From contig JAUPFV010000002.1 in assembly GCA_036936605.1 (NCBI GenBank), positions 166,417,739 through 166,481,738 of the forward strand: a stretch of 64,000 nucleotides of DNA. The letters run 5' to 3'. The translations under genes and the position numbers were made by a program. Source of the stretch: Limnanthes douglasii subsp. nivea (Eukaryota > Streptophyta > Magnoliopsida > Brassicales > Limnanthaceae). The notes beneath the pieces are model-generated. The model was not told the DNA's origin. It searched no databases and saw only the letters and a program-made list of their open reading frames with translations. Below are positions 1 through 10,012 of this stretch, one piece after another. Numbering within the stretch: the stretch's first letter is position 1; every line of letters starts with the position of its first letter.

Positions 1-685
1 ATGATTCATTAACCGCATGAATGTACTAGGTGCATTAGTCAGCCCAAATGACATTACTAATCATTAATATAGTCCATGCTTAGTTTTAAATGCAGTTTTC
101 CACTCATCCCCTTCTTTCATCCTAATTTGGTGATAACCACTTTTAAGATCAATCTTAGAAAAAAATGGTAGAACCATGCAATTCATCTAACATATCATCT
201 AATCTAGGTATAGGATGGCGATACTTTACTGTTATGTTGTTGATGGCTCTGCAATCAACACACATTCTCCAGCTTCCATCTTTCTTGGGCACAAGTAGAA
301 CTGGTACCGCACAAGGACTCATGCTTTCACGGATATGTCATTTTTCCATCAGTTCACTGATTTGCCTTTGCAATTATTTTGTCTCCACTGGATTAGTTCT
401 ATAAGCAGATCTGTTAGGAAGGGAGGCTTCAGGTACAAAATCTATTTGGTGTTCGATACCTCTAATTGGTGGAAGCCCCTTTGGATTGTCTTCAGGGAAT
501 ACATCTTCAAATTCCTGCAAGAGAGAAGTCATCTCACTCGGCAACACCGGTATCAAGTTAGTTAAACTCATAAGAGTTTCCTTAAACACAAAAAGTAACA
601 TAGGTTGCTTAGAGAATAATGCTTTCTTAACCTCCCCAGATTTTGTATAGAAATTTGAATGTTTAGTTACCCGACTTTCCTTGTT
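1..685 (-). pseudogene. pol: Reverse transcriptase N-terminal half (element 1), cut by window edge
   Basis: This region continues in the gag-PR frame after a TAG at 686-688. Visible motifs are [42 protein letters not shown] and [12 protein letters not shown], that is the RT fingers up to the block before the first catalytic Asp. Damage: GAA to TAA near 374-376, GGA to TGA about 50 bases further in, and a frameshift in the T-run near 160. The remainder (SGYHQ and YFDD region) matches element F but is frame-disrupted or lies beyond the edge. Once part of a gag-pol polyprotein making element cDNA; not functional here. Confidence 0.85.
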
Positions 686-1411
686 CTACATATGATTTTG
701 ATCTTGGTAAACTTCTCGTGGAGTCATGGGAACTAGAGCGGTTTTCCTTCCTTGAAACTCAAATGTATGGCGATTAGTGAATCCATCATGGATAACCTTT
801 CGATCAGATTTCCATGGCCTTCCTAACAGTATGTGACTAGCCTCCATTGGTAGAACATCACATAAAACTTCATCTTCGTACTTACCAATGGCTAAGGGAA
901 CTTCCACTTGGTGGCTAACTTTCATTTCTCCATTGTCGTTAAGCCATTGAAGCTTGTAAGGTGCTGGATGCTTTTTCGTTTTTAAACCAAGCTTCTTTAC
1001 CATAGATTCACTTACCACATTGGTACAACTGCCTCCATCGATAATAAGACTACAAACTTTCCCTTGAACAAGACACCTAGTGTGAAGCAGATTCTCCCTT
1101 TGCTCTTGTTCTTCTTCTTTTGTTTGAACGCTTAAAGACCTTCTGGCTACCAATAAATCTCGTTTAGCAGGTCGCTCTAAGTGTTCTTCGGAAGAATCAG
1201 AGACAATTTCTTCTTCCTCTGAAATTATTTCTCTATTATCTAGAATTGTCATAATCTTCTTATTAGAACACTCATAAGCATAATGTCCCATCCCTTTGCA
1301 CTTGAAACACTTAACATCACAAGTTCTGATTGCAACCTCTTTAGGTTTGCCCTTGTTATCAATAGACAATGGTGTTCCAGATTTTTGGTTCACCTCTACA
1401 TAGCTTCCTTT
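686..1411 (-). pseudogene. pol: Gag zinc knuckle and retropepsin protease (element 1)
   Basis: 235 codons are open from the Met at 1393, in the same frame as gag upstream. A complete CCHC knuckle (CFKCKGMGHYAYEC, C-x2-C-x4-H-x4-C) begins about 30 residues in, followed by an acidic linker. The protease then shows LIIDGGSCTNVVS (an active-site Asp-Gly-Gly variant of D-S/T-G) and the closing HILLGRPW motif. Both the serine in the acidic linker and the leucine of LLGR are intact here but are stop codons in element F and every array unit. The ORF ends at a TAG (686-688) that is CAG in most array copies, so the end is a mutation and not the natural terminus. Confidence 0.9.
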
Positions 1412-2311
1412 CTAATAATTGGTCTTCTCATCTTTTGAATAACTTGGCTTAATTGTTACTGCCCCTGAACCGTAACTTGATCTTGAGGAGTTCTTTCTTT
1501 TAACTTGTTGTTCAAATACCAAAGCTTTGTGTAGCATCTCTTCTAGTTCAACATAATACTGAGTTTCCAATCTGTCTTGAATTTCTCTATTTAAACCCCC
1601 AAGAAACCTTGACATTGTTGCCTCTCTATCTTCTGAAATATCAGCTCGCAACATTAAGGTCTCCATTTCTTGATAATACTCTTCAACAGATCGGCTTCCT
1701 TGTGTTAATCTCCTCAACTTTAGATGCAGCTCACGGTGGTAATGACTATGAACAAACCTCTTCCGCATAATGGCTTTTATTTCTGCCCATGATTCTATAG
1801 GATGTTCCCCATTACGCCTTCTTGAGGTAACTAGTTGATCCCACAAACTAAGAGCATAATCATAAAATTCAGTAGCAGCAATTCTTACTCGATTGGTCTC
1901 CGTGTAGTGTTGAACGTTGAAAACGAGTTCAATCTTCTTTTTCCATTCCAAATAGGCATCTAGATCGTTTTTTCCATGGAAAGGTGGAATCTTAATCTTG
2001 AGACCTCCAAGATTGTCACGCATACGTTCGTTGCCCTCTCTTGTACGTCTATGGTGCCTTCTATGGCTGTTTCGAGACGAATTTCTCATGCGTTCATAAT
2101 ATTCATCAGCGGCTTCATTTCTGAATTGTTCAGGTAGTTCATGGTTTCTTCTTGGACTGGTTTGTCGTGAACGGTTCCGCTCGTGGTCAGTGTTTGATTG
2201 AAGCTCTTCGCGAAAGGCATCTATCTTGGTGTCTATCAACTTTGTCATAGCTTCAATTAGAAGCTTGTTGTTATTGAAATTACTGTTTTCTGCATCATTT
2301 GAATTAGACAT
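1412..2311 (-). pseudogene. gag: Gag capsid region (element 1), 299 codons
   Basis: It starts at the ATG at 2311 (MSNSNDAENSN), just inside the leader. The retrotransposon gag core is clear: IKIPPFHGKNDLDAYLEW, ALSLWDQLV, RKRFVHSHYHRELH, RLTQGSRSVEEYY and FLGGLNREIQDRLE. Gag packages element RNA into cytoplasmic particles. It ends at TAG 1412-1414, directly in frame with the zinc knuckle and protease; the same codon is CAG in element F and the array, so gag and pol were one ORF. This copy retains the N-terminal frame (no 10 bp deletion) and the C-terminal frame that F and the array units have lost. Confidence 0.9.
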
Positions 2312-2731
2312 CCTTTTCTACAAAACAAAACAAAAACAAATCACCAGCAACAAGTCCTTGGAAAGTTCTTCAATTTATTTAAAACCATAAAACATATCCA
2401 AATCTGTTTTCCTAAGAATATTAAGAGATAAGTTTCACAACAGCACCTAAAAACAATTTTCTACGATTTTAAATCTCAAACAACTATAACTAGGGTGAAA
2501 CAGATCAGAATTTTGTAAATTCAAAATGAAATCATCACACTAAACACTCAATCATCATAAATATAGTGAGAATACAAAACAGATGATAAACAAATTAATA
2601 CAACAGATCAGAATTTCGTGATTTAAAATGAAATCATCACACTAACACTCAAATCTTCACAAAAAAACTGATAATATAAAATAGATGAAGAAAAATTAAT
2701 GAGAAAGAGAATACCTAACTTTCAGAATGTT
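2312..2731 (-). other. Untranslated leader between PBS and gag (element 1)
   Basis: About 420 bp, AT-rich, with no ORF. It contains two imperfect copies of a cagatcagaattt-type stretch (about 2500 and 2605); the array leaders carry only one, so they are shorter. This is the packaging-leader position in an LTR retrotransposon, but no specific signal was identified. Confidence 0.7.
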
Positions 2732-2743
2732 GCTCTGATACCA
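2732..2743 (-). promoter_or_regulatory. Primer binding site for initiator tRNA-Met
   Basis: On minus this reads TGGTATCAGAGC, the complement of the 3' end of plant initiator tRNA-Met. It lies 2 bases inside the LTR end ATCA. Minus-strand cDNA synthesis would start here. Equivalent sites lie 14 to 3 bases left of every LTR start in the array. Confidence 0.92.
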
Positions 2744-2745
2744 CT

Positions 2746-3174
2746 TGATAAACTCCTCCTAGAATCGGCACTCTAAAATGGGATAGGGATAACTTTGCAA
2801 CCAAGAACCCAAAAGGATTTAAGGATCAAAGGATGTGGATCAATAGGGCCACACAAAGGTTATGGAAAGGCCTTTGATATTCCAACTGATCTTCCTTTGG
2901 ATATGACGCACCAAATGAAGAACAAGTTTTCTTGTGGATATTACACAACAACAAGAGACGAGTAAAACTTAAGAAGTTTTTTTAGAATCAAATATAGTCG
3001 AACCATTAGAATTCTGAGTACATATTTTTTATAAGAGAAAGAACTAGCGTTGAACACAATTAAGGCTGTTCTTGGAAACATAATGCATGCCTCTAAAATA
3101 ATTAAGGCTTTTCTTGGAAACAAAATGCTTTAATATTGAAAATACAAAGTATCAATGATATAAGCTGGAAATCA
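2746..3174 (-). repeat. LTR of element 1 (429 bp)
   Basis: On minus it starts TGATTTCC and ends TTTATCA, with 4 bp terminal inverted repeats TGAT/ATCA. The right boundary was set by the 14-base purine tract just outside it at 3177-3190, the left by the PBS. It contains two direct 23 bp copies (3058-3080 and 3100-3122) built on AATTAAGGC and TTCTTGGAAACA, a possible enhancer-type repeat, and a TATA-like box at 3021-3034. Confidence 0.85.
3021..3034 (-). promoter_or_regulatory. LTR TATA box (element 1)
   Basis: The minus strand reads TTATAAAAAATATG about 140 bases into the LTR, a good plant TATA box. The aligned position in all array LTRs reads TGTAAAAACTATG, which lacks TATA. The transcription start itself cannot be seen. 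Confidence 0.6.
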
Positions 3175-3176
3175 GA

Positions 3177-3190
3177 CCCTTCCCTCCTCC
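3177..3190 (-). promoter_or_regulatory. Polypurine tract of the adjoining copy
   Basis: GGAGGAGGGAAGGG on minus is a 14-base uninterrupted purine run ending 2 bases before the LTR TGATTTCC. This is the expected primer for plus-strand DNA synthesis and it fixes the LTR start. The roughly 170 bp between the pol stop and this tract is 3' UTR, and it carries the AAGGTTTTTAATGAGGCA-type stretch often seen there in plant LTR elements. Confidence 0.8.
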
Positions 3191-3358
3191 AAGGACGTGG
3201 CTTTTGGTGTAGATGGGCCTTGGGCTTTTATTTCAACAAATGGGCAATGGTGAAGTGAAACAATTGCCTCATTAAAAACCTTGTCAAGAAAACCCATTGG
3301 GACAAAACTTGAACAAGGGAAAAAGAGTACAATCGAGACACTTTCTCATTTGTTGAAA

Positions 3359-3616
3359 TCAATTAGCTTGAATCAAGACCAAAGTGGTTTGACAAGCTTT
3401 TCCACCATACTTGCTGTTTTGATCACGTGGATTCTCTAGTTGATTAAGCAATCCTCCAACAGCTTTGTTGAATTGTTTTGCTCTTGATCGAGTTGTTGGA
3501 CCAGCCGGTAAAATAAGAATATCTTCAACTTCAAGCTCATCTTCTTTTTCAAGTTGTTCATCTGGTTCTTGCACATTTCCATGTTCTAAGTTCCTTGTGT
3601 CATCTAGGATCACATC
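3359..3616 (-). pseudogene. pol: C-terminal pol tail of a neighbouring element 1-family copy
   Basis: It ends in NLIQ-type residues (LVLIQAN) and stop TGA at 3359-3361. An acidic stretch (EKEDELEVEDILIL) and PAGPTTRSRAKQFNKAVGG, typical of the polyprotein end after integrase in chromovirus-like elements, are visible. Like F, it has the uninterrupted form DVILDDTRNLEH, so it came from a copy without the array's pol deletion. Homology stops at 3616 and Tat-lineage sequence follows. Confidence 0.82.
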
Positions 3617-5834
3617 AGAAAGCCATAGCCTCGGAAAACCTTGAGACAGAAACACAACAAATTTTGACAGTCGAGAAAGGTAAATCCGACGGTCTCTCCC
3701 CGAATTCTTCTACTCAGGTGGCTACAACTCCTCTAGCAATTTCCGAAGAACAAGCTCGAAGGATTGCCCCTAAATCCAAGGGTGACATTGCTCTTACTTT
3801 GGAACTTGATGCTATTGTGGGCAATAACATCCGAGGAATCGAAAACAAGCACGTAGTTGCCCTTCATCACATCTCTTACAAATACTTCTCTCCTTCGGAG
3901 GAAACCATGCTAAGGACTCGATGGTGCATCCCCTCGTATATTAATATTAGATTCCTTTATTTGTTAAGGATAATGAGCTAATTGTTTATACGGAGATCAT
4001 GAACTGGGGTTGAGATATCCCTTAGACCTCATTCTTCATCGAATATTTTGCCAAGATCGATCTCTGCCCCTCTCAAGCTGGCCCAAACATGTGGTTCACA
4101 CTCATGGCATGTATTATGGCGTCGAGGATTTCTAGAAATGAATTCTCCTTAGAAGAGCTCATCGGATTATCTGACCTAGCAAAGAATCCATTTTTCCCGT
4201 TTTATTCGTGATCTTTGGTCGAGGTCAAAAAGTAGTGAAGGACTTATTGGAGGCTGATAAAAAATGGAGGCAACAATTCCTCTTGTTTTCCGGACACTAG
4301 GAGACGGGTTCTGAGTCAACCCCTTCAAATCCACACAAACTATCTCTTGTGTGGACTAACAAATGTAAGTCTTTTCAACTCTCACTTTTATCTTCCTCGA
4401 ATAATCATTTAACAACTCATTGTTCGAACTAACTTTGATTGGGATTTCAAAGCCCTATGCTGACTATGTAGAAAGTTCCACCACATTATTTACTAAGCTT
4501 AGTGAATGGGCCAAGGAGAACTACGAAAACAAATTCCGCCTCTGTTTTATGAATAATAACTTAGCCAAAAGTCGACTTTGGAGGCTGAATCCCCTCGACA
4601 TGCTAACTATGAAGGAATTGATGACTCCTCATTTTCAGCAAGAAGTCCTCGATCGAGTGGAAAAGAAAGACATCATCATTTATCTTCCGAAGCGCTCCCG
4701 AGCTAAAAGCCACTTAGACGATTCCGAAGAGGAATCATCGATCAAGGATCTTCAATCAGACTCCGAAGGATTAGCTGCTAACCAAAAGCCGATCTCTTCG
4801 TCAAATACTGTAGCACCCATCACAATTTCCCCTCCAAGAAAATTTGTCCATCCCATCAAGAAAAAAGATGCAAAGAAAAAAGAACCCAAGAAGAAAGCTA
4901 TTTTGGAACCCATCCAAGAGATATCCTAGGATACTAAAGCACAAGATGATGTCCAGGAAATCTCCAAAGGCACTGGAGCCCAAATTGCGACAAATGAACA
5001 TGAAACCGAAGCCCGAAGAGATTCAGGCCAAGAAACCAATTCTCCCCTCACCCAAGCTTCAAGTCCATCTCCAACTGACAATTTTCCAAGACTAGCACCG
5101 CTCCCAATTCCCCGAAGCGATCTTCCTCAAAACATTGATCCCATTATTCTAACTGGTGAGTCCTCAGATTTTGATCCCACAGCAATAGGCTCTCCTACCA
5201 GCTCCTTCGAAATTCCTCAGAGCGATGAATTTTCTTTAAGTGTTCGCAACTTACTGCATGCTTCTGTCAACATGGGAAGAAAAATGCAGCATTTGGAAGA
5301 CCGGAAAAATCATTACAAGTTCAAGGCTTCCCCCGCTTCTGCACAACTTGAAGAGATAAAGAAACAACACTACATTGTAGAAGGTCAAACTGATTCAATT
5401 TTTGAAAAATTGTCCGCCTCGGAGAATTATGTCCTTCTCCTCGAAACATTCTTCCAGGAAGAAAAGGATCTCTACCAAAAGAAGACAGGAGCTCAAGAAA
5501 GACTTCTTACAGAATTCAAGAAAGCTCACCAAATTGCAGCCAAGGGATTTAAGGACTGTCTAGCCGATTTCGAGTTTATTGTAGAGGAAAAGAAAAACTT
5601 ATTGAAGACGATTGCAGATTTTCCTCAGCAAATAGAAGTGGAAAAGAGGCAGCTGTGAATGCTTATGCTTTGAAGAAGTGGCTAATCACCCAAATTCATG
5701 CAGAATACCCTGAGTATGACTTGGGCAGTTTTTGGAAACTTGTCTCCCCCGAACTTCGTCCTCCTAATATTGTTGTTAGTGACAGTGAGACATCAGACTC
5801 CGAGGAGAGCGACTCCTCGAAAAATTCTGAGTAA
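3617..5834 (+). pseudogene. Antisense extra ORF of Tat-lineage element, Transposase_28-like with coiled coil
   Basis: The N-terminal part (3617-4390) is broken by frameshifts, but pieces such as VKDNELIVYTEIMNWG, RIFCQDRSLPLSSWPK and a C-terminal HTHGMYYGV resemble the plant 'putative gypsy type transposon' family. From 4420 to 5658 one frame is open except for a TAG at 4927-4929 (probably from CAG). It encodes a basic Lys-rich stretch, a Ser/Pro-rich linker, then a Glu/Lys-rich helix with coiled-coil character (5272-5658). A one-base shift near 5650 leads to the natural end, KKWLITQIHAEYPEYDLGSF and an acidic Ser/Glu tail, stopping at 5832-5834. The start is lost at the 3616 junction. Biochemical function unknown. 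Confidence 0.6.
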
Positions 5835-6304
5835 CACTGTCTTTGTAAATTTTTTGTGTAAGTCCTTTGCAACTTTCAAGGCAATTTTTGTAATGATATC
5901 AACATATTCCGAGGAATATTTAACTTGACCTTCCTTGTATGCCATTGTATGGAGTACCAATGTTATAATATTTCACTTCATATTTAATATGAAAATGATT
6001 GTATGTCAACTTGCGTTGAATAAAATAATTGCCTCATGCCAATTTTACTTTGTCATAATAATCATTGTAAGATGCTTTTAGGCAGACAGATGAAATGTCG
6101 TAACTATTAAACCTAACAGTTCAACCACAACTTGTATCTTAGAAAGAATAATTGGAGGCAAAAGCTCAAATGTATTAATCAACGAATAATGACACCTCGT
6201 TAAAACCTTCCCGAGCCTAACAGGGTAGGAAAGAGTATGCCTTCGCTGTTTTTGTAAACCTGAAAACAAACATAAAAAATAATCATTAGATGTCAAATTC
6301 TTCC
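5835..6304. other. Spacer between convergent 3' ends
   Basis: AT-rich and non-coding. It would carry the 3' ends of the plus-strand extra ORF and the minus-strand pol. No defined signal recognised. Confidence 0.5.
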
Positions 6305-7115
6305 TCATTCCAGATACAATTTTAAATGTACAATGTTCCACGGATGCTTAAGATATCTTTCTTCCTTATCTTTTAACCTGTACGTTCCCTGCTTTACTTT
6401 CTCTGTTACTTCATAAGGGTCCTCCCAATTTGGTTCCAACTTTCCAAGACTTTTCTCTTTGGTATGCAGAAAACCTTTTAGTAATCCCTTGTCCCCCACC
6501 TTGAAATTTCTTTGCTTCACCATCGAAGCATACCTGCTCCTCATCAATGTTTGATAATGTAAGGACTTCAACTGTGCTCTTCGTCTCTTTTCTTCCACCA
6601 AATCTAACTCCATAGCCCTGTTTTGATCGTTCAAATCCTCTACATAAGCTGCCACACAGTATGATGGGAAAACAATTTCCGAGGGTACAACTGCATCCAT
6701 GTCGTACACCAAATCAAATGGAGATGTTGAAGTTCGAGGCGTCGTTCTATAGGCCCACAATACTTCTTGTAAATAATCAGGCCATTTTCCAGCCTTGCCC
6801 TCCAAATTCTTTTTTAATCCATCTAAAATCGTGTGATTGGTCACTTCCACCTGACCATTAGCCTGCAGATGAAACGGAGCAGAAAAACATTGTTGTATGC
6901 CCATGGAAACACAAAAAGCTCTTAAACTTCTTGTTATCGAATTGAGGCCCATTATCCGTTGTGACTTTTATTGGCACCCCGAAACGACAACAAATGTTCG
7001 AGACAACGAACTTGATAACATCTTTTGCTTTTGTCCCTGCTAAAGGCTCTGCTTCCACCCACTTGGAAAAATATTCAACTGCTACTATGACTATTAACCT
7101 TATGTCGGGATCCAT
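6305..7115 (-). pseudogene. pol: Integrase core and C-terminus, Tat lineage
   Basis: From 7115: VEYFSKWVEAEPLAGTKAKDV, then TTDNGPQFD with the second catalytic Asp. After a one-base frameshift near 6925 it continues with AFCVSMGIQQCFSAPFHLQ, NGQVEVTN with the catalytic Glu, WAYRTTPRTSTSPFDLVY, and the C-terminal FKVGDKGL and HPWNIVHLK motifs. The zinc-binding N-terminus and the first catalytic Asp are missing because homology stops at 7115. The KWVEAEPLA and PWNxxHLK wording is that of Tat/Ogre-type integrases. Orientation is opposite to the extra ORF. Confidence 0.85.
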
Positions 7116-7759
7116 TGATAGCTTTAAAATTTTGTGTTAAGTTGATGAAGAATTTAAAATAAAAAGTAAGAAAGTTTTAAAGAAGTAGGAAAAAAAGATT
7201 GAAGATGTTTTACTTTTAGAAGACTTTTCATTTCTGTAATCAATTTTCATGTTCTTGTTTTAGCGCTACTCTTAGGTGTTTTTTTAACTCTAAGACTTGT
7301 ATTCCTCTTTCATTATTTTTAATAAAAAATGTTATATTTTTTATTTTAAAAAAAAAATTCAATAATTAAGATATATAATATCATAAAGGAAATACTTATA
7401 ATATATATTTGATATTATTTGTAACTGAAAGATATCTAGTTTTATTTAGATCTTTAAACACTATAGTTTTGTAAAGTTGTTCGAGATTTTAGATATTTTA
7501 ACTATTGTATAATTCTAGTTTATTTCTTTACTTCTTCAGATATTTCAAGTTTGAAGTGTATATGTTTAGATATTTTAACTAGTTTATTCGATTTTGAACT
7601 ATTAGATATTTCAACTATATATTTAATAACAATCAATAAAAAATATAAGCAAAACAAACAATTCATTAATTATACCAAACAAATAACAACGTGTTTGATC
7701 AAATAAAAAAGAAAAACATTACAATTAAAATGTTTAATACAATCAAATGCAAAAAAAAA
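7116..7759. other. AT-rich non-coding stretch
   Basis: No ORF or element end recognised. Long A and T runs. It separates the truncated integrase from the next pseudogene. Confidence 0.5.
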
Positions 7760-9237
7760 TTAAGGAGTCTCTTCATCTTGAGGACCATTAGGATGCTCGG
7801 CTTGCAAATCCAAATGAATGTTTTCCATCATTCGTCGTATGTATTCTTTTTGTTATGCATGGGAGATTGAAAATTTATTATTTCATTACTCTTGTTGATT
7901 ATGCCATTGCTCTTGTTTACCATACCACTACTCTTCCTGCCCATGCCACTGCACTTGTATACCATGTCACTGCTCGTGTTTACTAAGTCACTGCTCTTGT
8001 TGACCTTGCATTGCGATTGAAAACCATGCCACTGTGTACTAAGTATACGGCCATTCGGCATACTACATGTGATGAATATACGCCCACTCAGCATATTGCT
8101 GATCAACAAGTCCTTTTTGTTGTTGTTGTTGAGAAGAACTACTCGCATCCATGGTAGCGGTCGAAGGTTGTAGTTCTTGCTGAGGGTATCCATGAGGTGG
8201 ATTAGGTGGTTTGGTAACGCTGTTTAGTTCCCATATATCATGCAATAGTTCGAAATAGTTGATCCATGCCTGCAATTTTTATATCGACTCTTCCTCCCAA
8301 GAATATATCTCTTGCAATCTTAAAGAGTGCTTACCTATAGCACAACTTTTCCTAACCGTAGTTGGAGTGTACATACTCACATCCACCTTTTTTTAACAAG
8401 AAAATGACTTAATATCATCCCATAAAGTAAATTGACCCCATTAGCTTTGAAATCCATATGCCGAATGATCAAACTAGCCAAATTAATTCTTCCCTCATTT
8501 CTTATCATAGTAGCAGTTACAAATGTTTGAATATAAGAAAGTTGTGAATCATTGCTAGTAGTATGAATAAAATAGATATTAACAAATTTTAAAGCTAATT
8601 TTCCAAGACCATCCAAATTACTTCTTACAGCTTTACGTTTACCATTAATTTCTGGTTGCGGTTGACCACTACTCAAAAGCTCCATTGCGTCATCGAAGGA
8701 CATAGGCTAATCATCAACCCATCTCGTATGAGGAAGAGAAAGCAATGACAAGTTTTCACCACTATATAATTGTTATGATGGAAGGAAAAATTCATCTTCA
8801 AAGTCAGTTTCAAAAAAAAATTAGGCAATACCATTAATTTTACCCCTCATTCCTAAACCTCGATCTTGAGGATTATTCTAAATTATACGCGCGGTTGCAT
8901 AAAATTGTTGTACTAATTCGATATAGCAATCAAAACTAAACCTATCAAGATTTAACCAACCTAAGCCTCTATGACCATTAAGAAGATTGAAAAAATCTTG
9001 CATACCAGGAACTTGGATAAGTTCTTCATAATCCAAATACATACCCAAGTAGGTTTTGACTCCACGTGGTGTTAGCGCGTTTTCAACGCGAACCTCTCAT
9101 TCGCCCTGATGTTCAATTATCTGACTCTCGGATCCTTCCACTTCTTGATGCGAAGAACTTCTTTAGAAATCTGTTCTTCTTTTCAATGATGACGAATCAT
9201 CTTCACCTCTCCGGACTAGCTTTGGTTTTTAAGACAT
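7760..9237 (-). pseudogene. Plant-transposon-protein (PF20167-like) pseudogene with QW repeats
   Basis: From an ATG at 9237 one frame runs to about 8390 with seven in-frame stops (starting at 9231, 9165, 9099, 8880, 8823, 8775 and 8709), three of them consistent with CAG to TAG or CGA to TGA. A one-base shift in the T-run at 8387-8394 moves to the frame that runs to TAA 7760-7762. Recognisable parts are GVKTYLGMYLDYEEL, NGHRGLGWLNLDRF, QQFYATARI, GMRGKING, INLASLIIRHMDF and NLLYGMILSHF. The C-terminal 500 bp has a 24 bp-period repeat giving EQWHGxQ-like residues (about 7900-8015). It resembles the retroelement-associated 'putative plant transposon protein' family. No role is claimed. Confidence 0.55.
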
Positions 9238-9676
9238 AAAAAACAATTTAGGTGTCTTTTTATGTTTAAAAGCGAACTTTTTTCGAAGGATAAATTGTAT
9301 GAAGGAGTAAATTATTGGTGGTGTGAAGAAACTTTATGAAAGAGTCGAGTATTTATAGAATCTTTTTATTTTGTATTTCCTCAAAATTCGGATATCCAAA
9401 TTGCGTAAACGACTAGTTATGGAAACTAGTCGCTTTTTTGAAGTCAACAATTCATATATCTGAATTGCCAACGTCTATTTTATTCAAACTATTCATTGGT
9501 GGCGTTAGTAATTCGAATTTACAAATTTCTAATTCGGATTTCCGAATTGGGTCCAAATTTGAGTTTTTAATCAAGAATATCAATTATATTACCATTTATA
9601 TGTTACTTATATGATGCTCTTTACTTATTAGATTAGTTAATTGATTCCAAAATTGTATTAAGTCAAAACATGTAGT
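9238..9676. other. Non-coding, with two short hairpins
   Basis: It holds the start of duplication A. Perfect 9 bp stem CGACTAGTT/AACTAGTCG with a 5-base loop at 9410-9432, conserved in copy B (17091-17113), and an 8 bp arm palindrome AATTCGGA-TCCGAATT near 9532-9549 that is broken by one change in B. Nothing else recognised. Confidence 0.5.
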
Positions 9677-10012
9677 TAGGGCTATTAATTTTGGGTTTCG
9701 GGTCGTATTCGTGTTGGGTTTGACCAACCCGAAATTTTAAAACATGTGACACGAACCCGAAATTCGTGTCAGGTTCATAGACACGAATCCGACCTATTAA
9801 AAATATGTTGGACTCGAACCCGACTTGTTTAACATGAAATATCTGTTTAACACGAAATTGTAGACAACATGAAACATCTGTTTACACGAACGCGACTTGT
9901 TTGACACAAAATTTAAACCAACCCAAAACACGAACTTGACATTTTTAACACAAAATATTAATTAACCCGATACACATACTTAACACGAACACGACTTGTT
10001 AGACACAAAAAT
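9677..10012. repeat. Subterminal repeats of a hAT-like element, copy A
   Basis: It begins TAGGGCTATTAAT followed by GGGTTTCGGGTC and continues with many degenerate direct and inverted copies of ACACGAACxCGACTTGTT. Such ends resemble plant hAT elements carrying GGGTTCGGGT-type subterminal motifs. The opposite orientation CCCGAACCCGAACC occurs near 12120, so the element may span about 9677-12135, but no clean TIR or 8 bp target duplication could be matched. Confidence 0.45.

Larger units (their letters stand above)
1..3616 (-). mobile_element. Ty3/gypsy chromovirus-like element 1, truncated, with shared LTR
   Basis: Read on minus, this holds LTR (2746-3174), PBS (2732-2743), leader, gag, protease and the N-terminal half of RT, and it leaves the window at position 1. 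To the right of the LTR lie a PPT and the 3' end of pol belonging to another copy, cut at 3616 where unrelated Tat-lineage sequence begins. The LTR is therefore flanked by internal sequence on both sides, the same LTR-sharing arrangement as in the array at 31501-64000. It is the same family as element F and the array but an independent, better preserved copy: gag, PR and RT are in one frame with few stops. The chromovirus assignment rests on the single gag-pol frame and RT and gag motifs; the exact lineage was not resolved. Confidence 0.88.
3617..7115. mobile_element. Truncated Tat-lineage Ty3/gypsy element with antisense extra ORF
   Basis: Two convergent coding blocks: a plus-strand ORF (3617-5834) and a minus-strand integrase C-terminal half (6305-7115) with 470 bp between their 3' ends. 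An extra ORF antisense to pol and lying between pol and the 3' LTR is a known layout in part of the Tat lineage. No LTR remains at either end: the left side is cut at the junction with element 1's pol tail and the right side stops in the integrase core. Confidence 0.68.

Noticed and set aside
1412..1414. Suppressible TAG between gag and protease in element 1
   Set aside because: The codon is CAG in element F and all array units, and chromovirus-like elements normally have a fused gag-pol, so it is a point mutation.
2746..3361. A 616 bp LTR ending at TGATTTCAAC (3361)
   Set aside because: It also gives TGAT/ATCA ends, but no purine tract adjoins it, and the pol frame ends with its TGA exactly there. 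The 14-purine run at 3177-3190 supports a 429 bp LTR ending at 3174.
3595..3981. ORF starting at 3595 as the true start of the Tat extra ORF
   Set aside because: Its first codons are antisense pol tail of element 1; it is a chimera across the 3616 junction.
7828..8193. 121-codon minus ORF rich in Asn-Lys-Ser
   Set aside because: It is an alternative frame over the 24 bp repeat. The frame giving Gln-Trp repeats continues the domain upstream and ends with a conserved-looking C-terminus.
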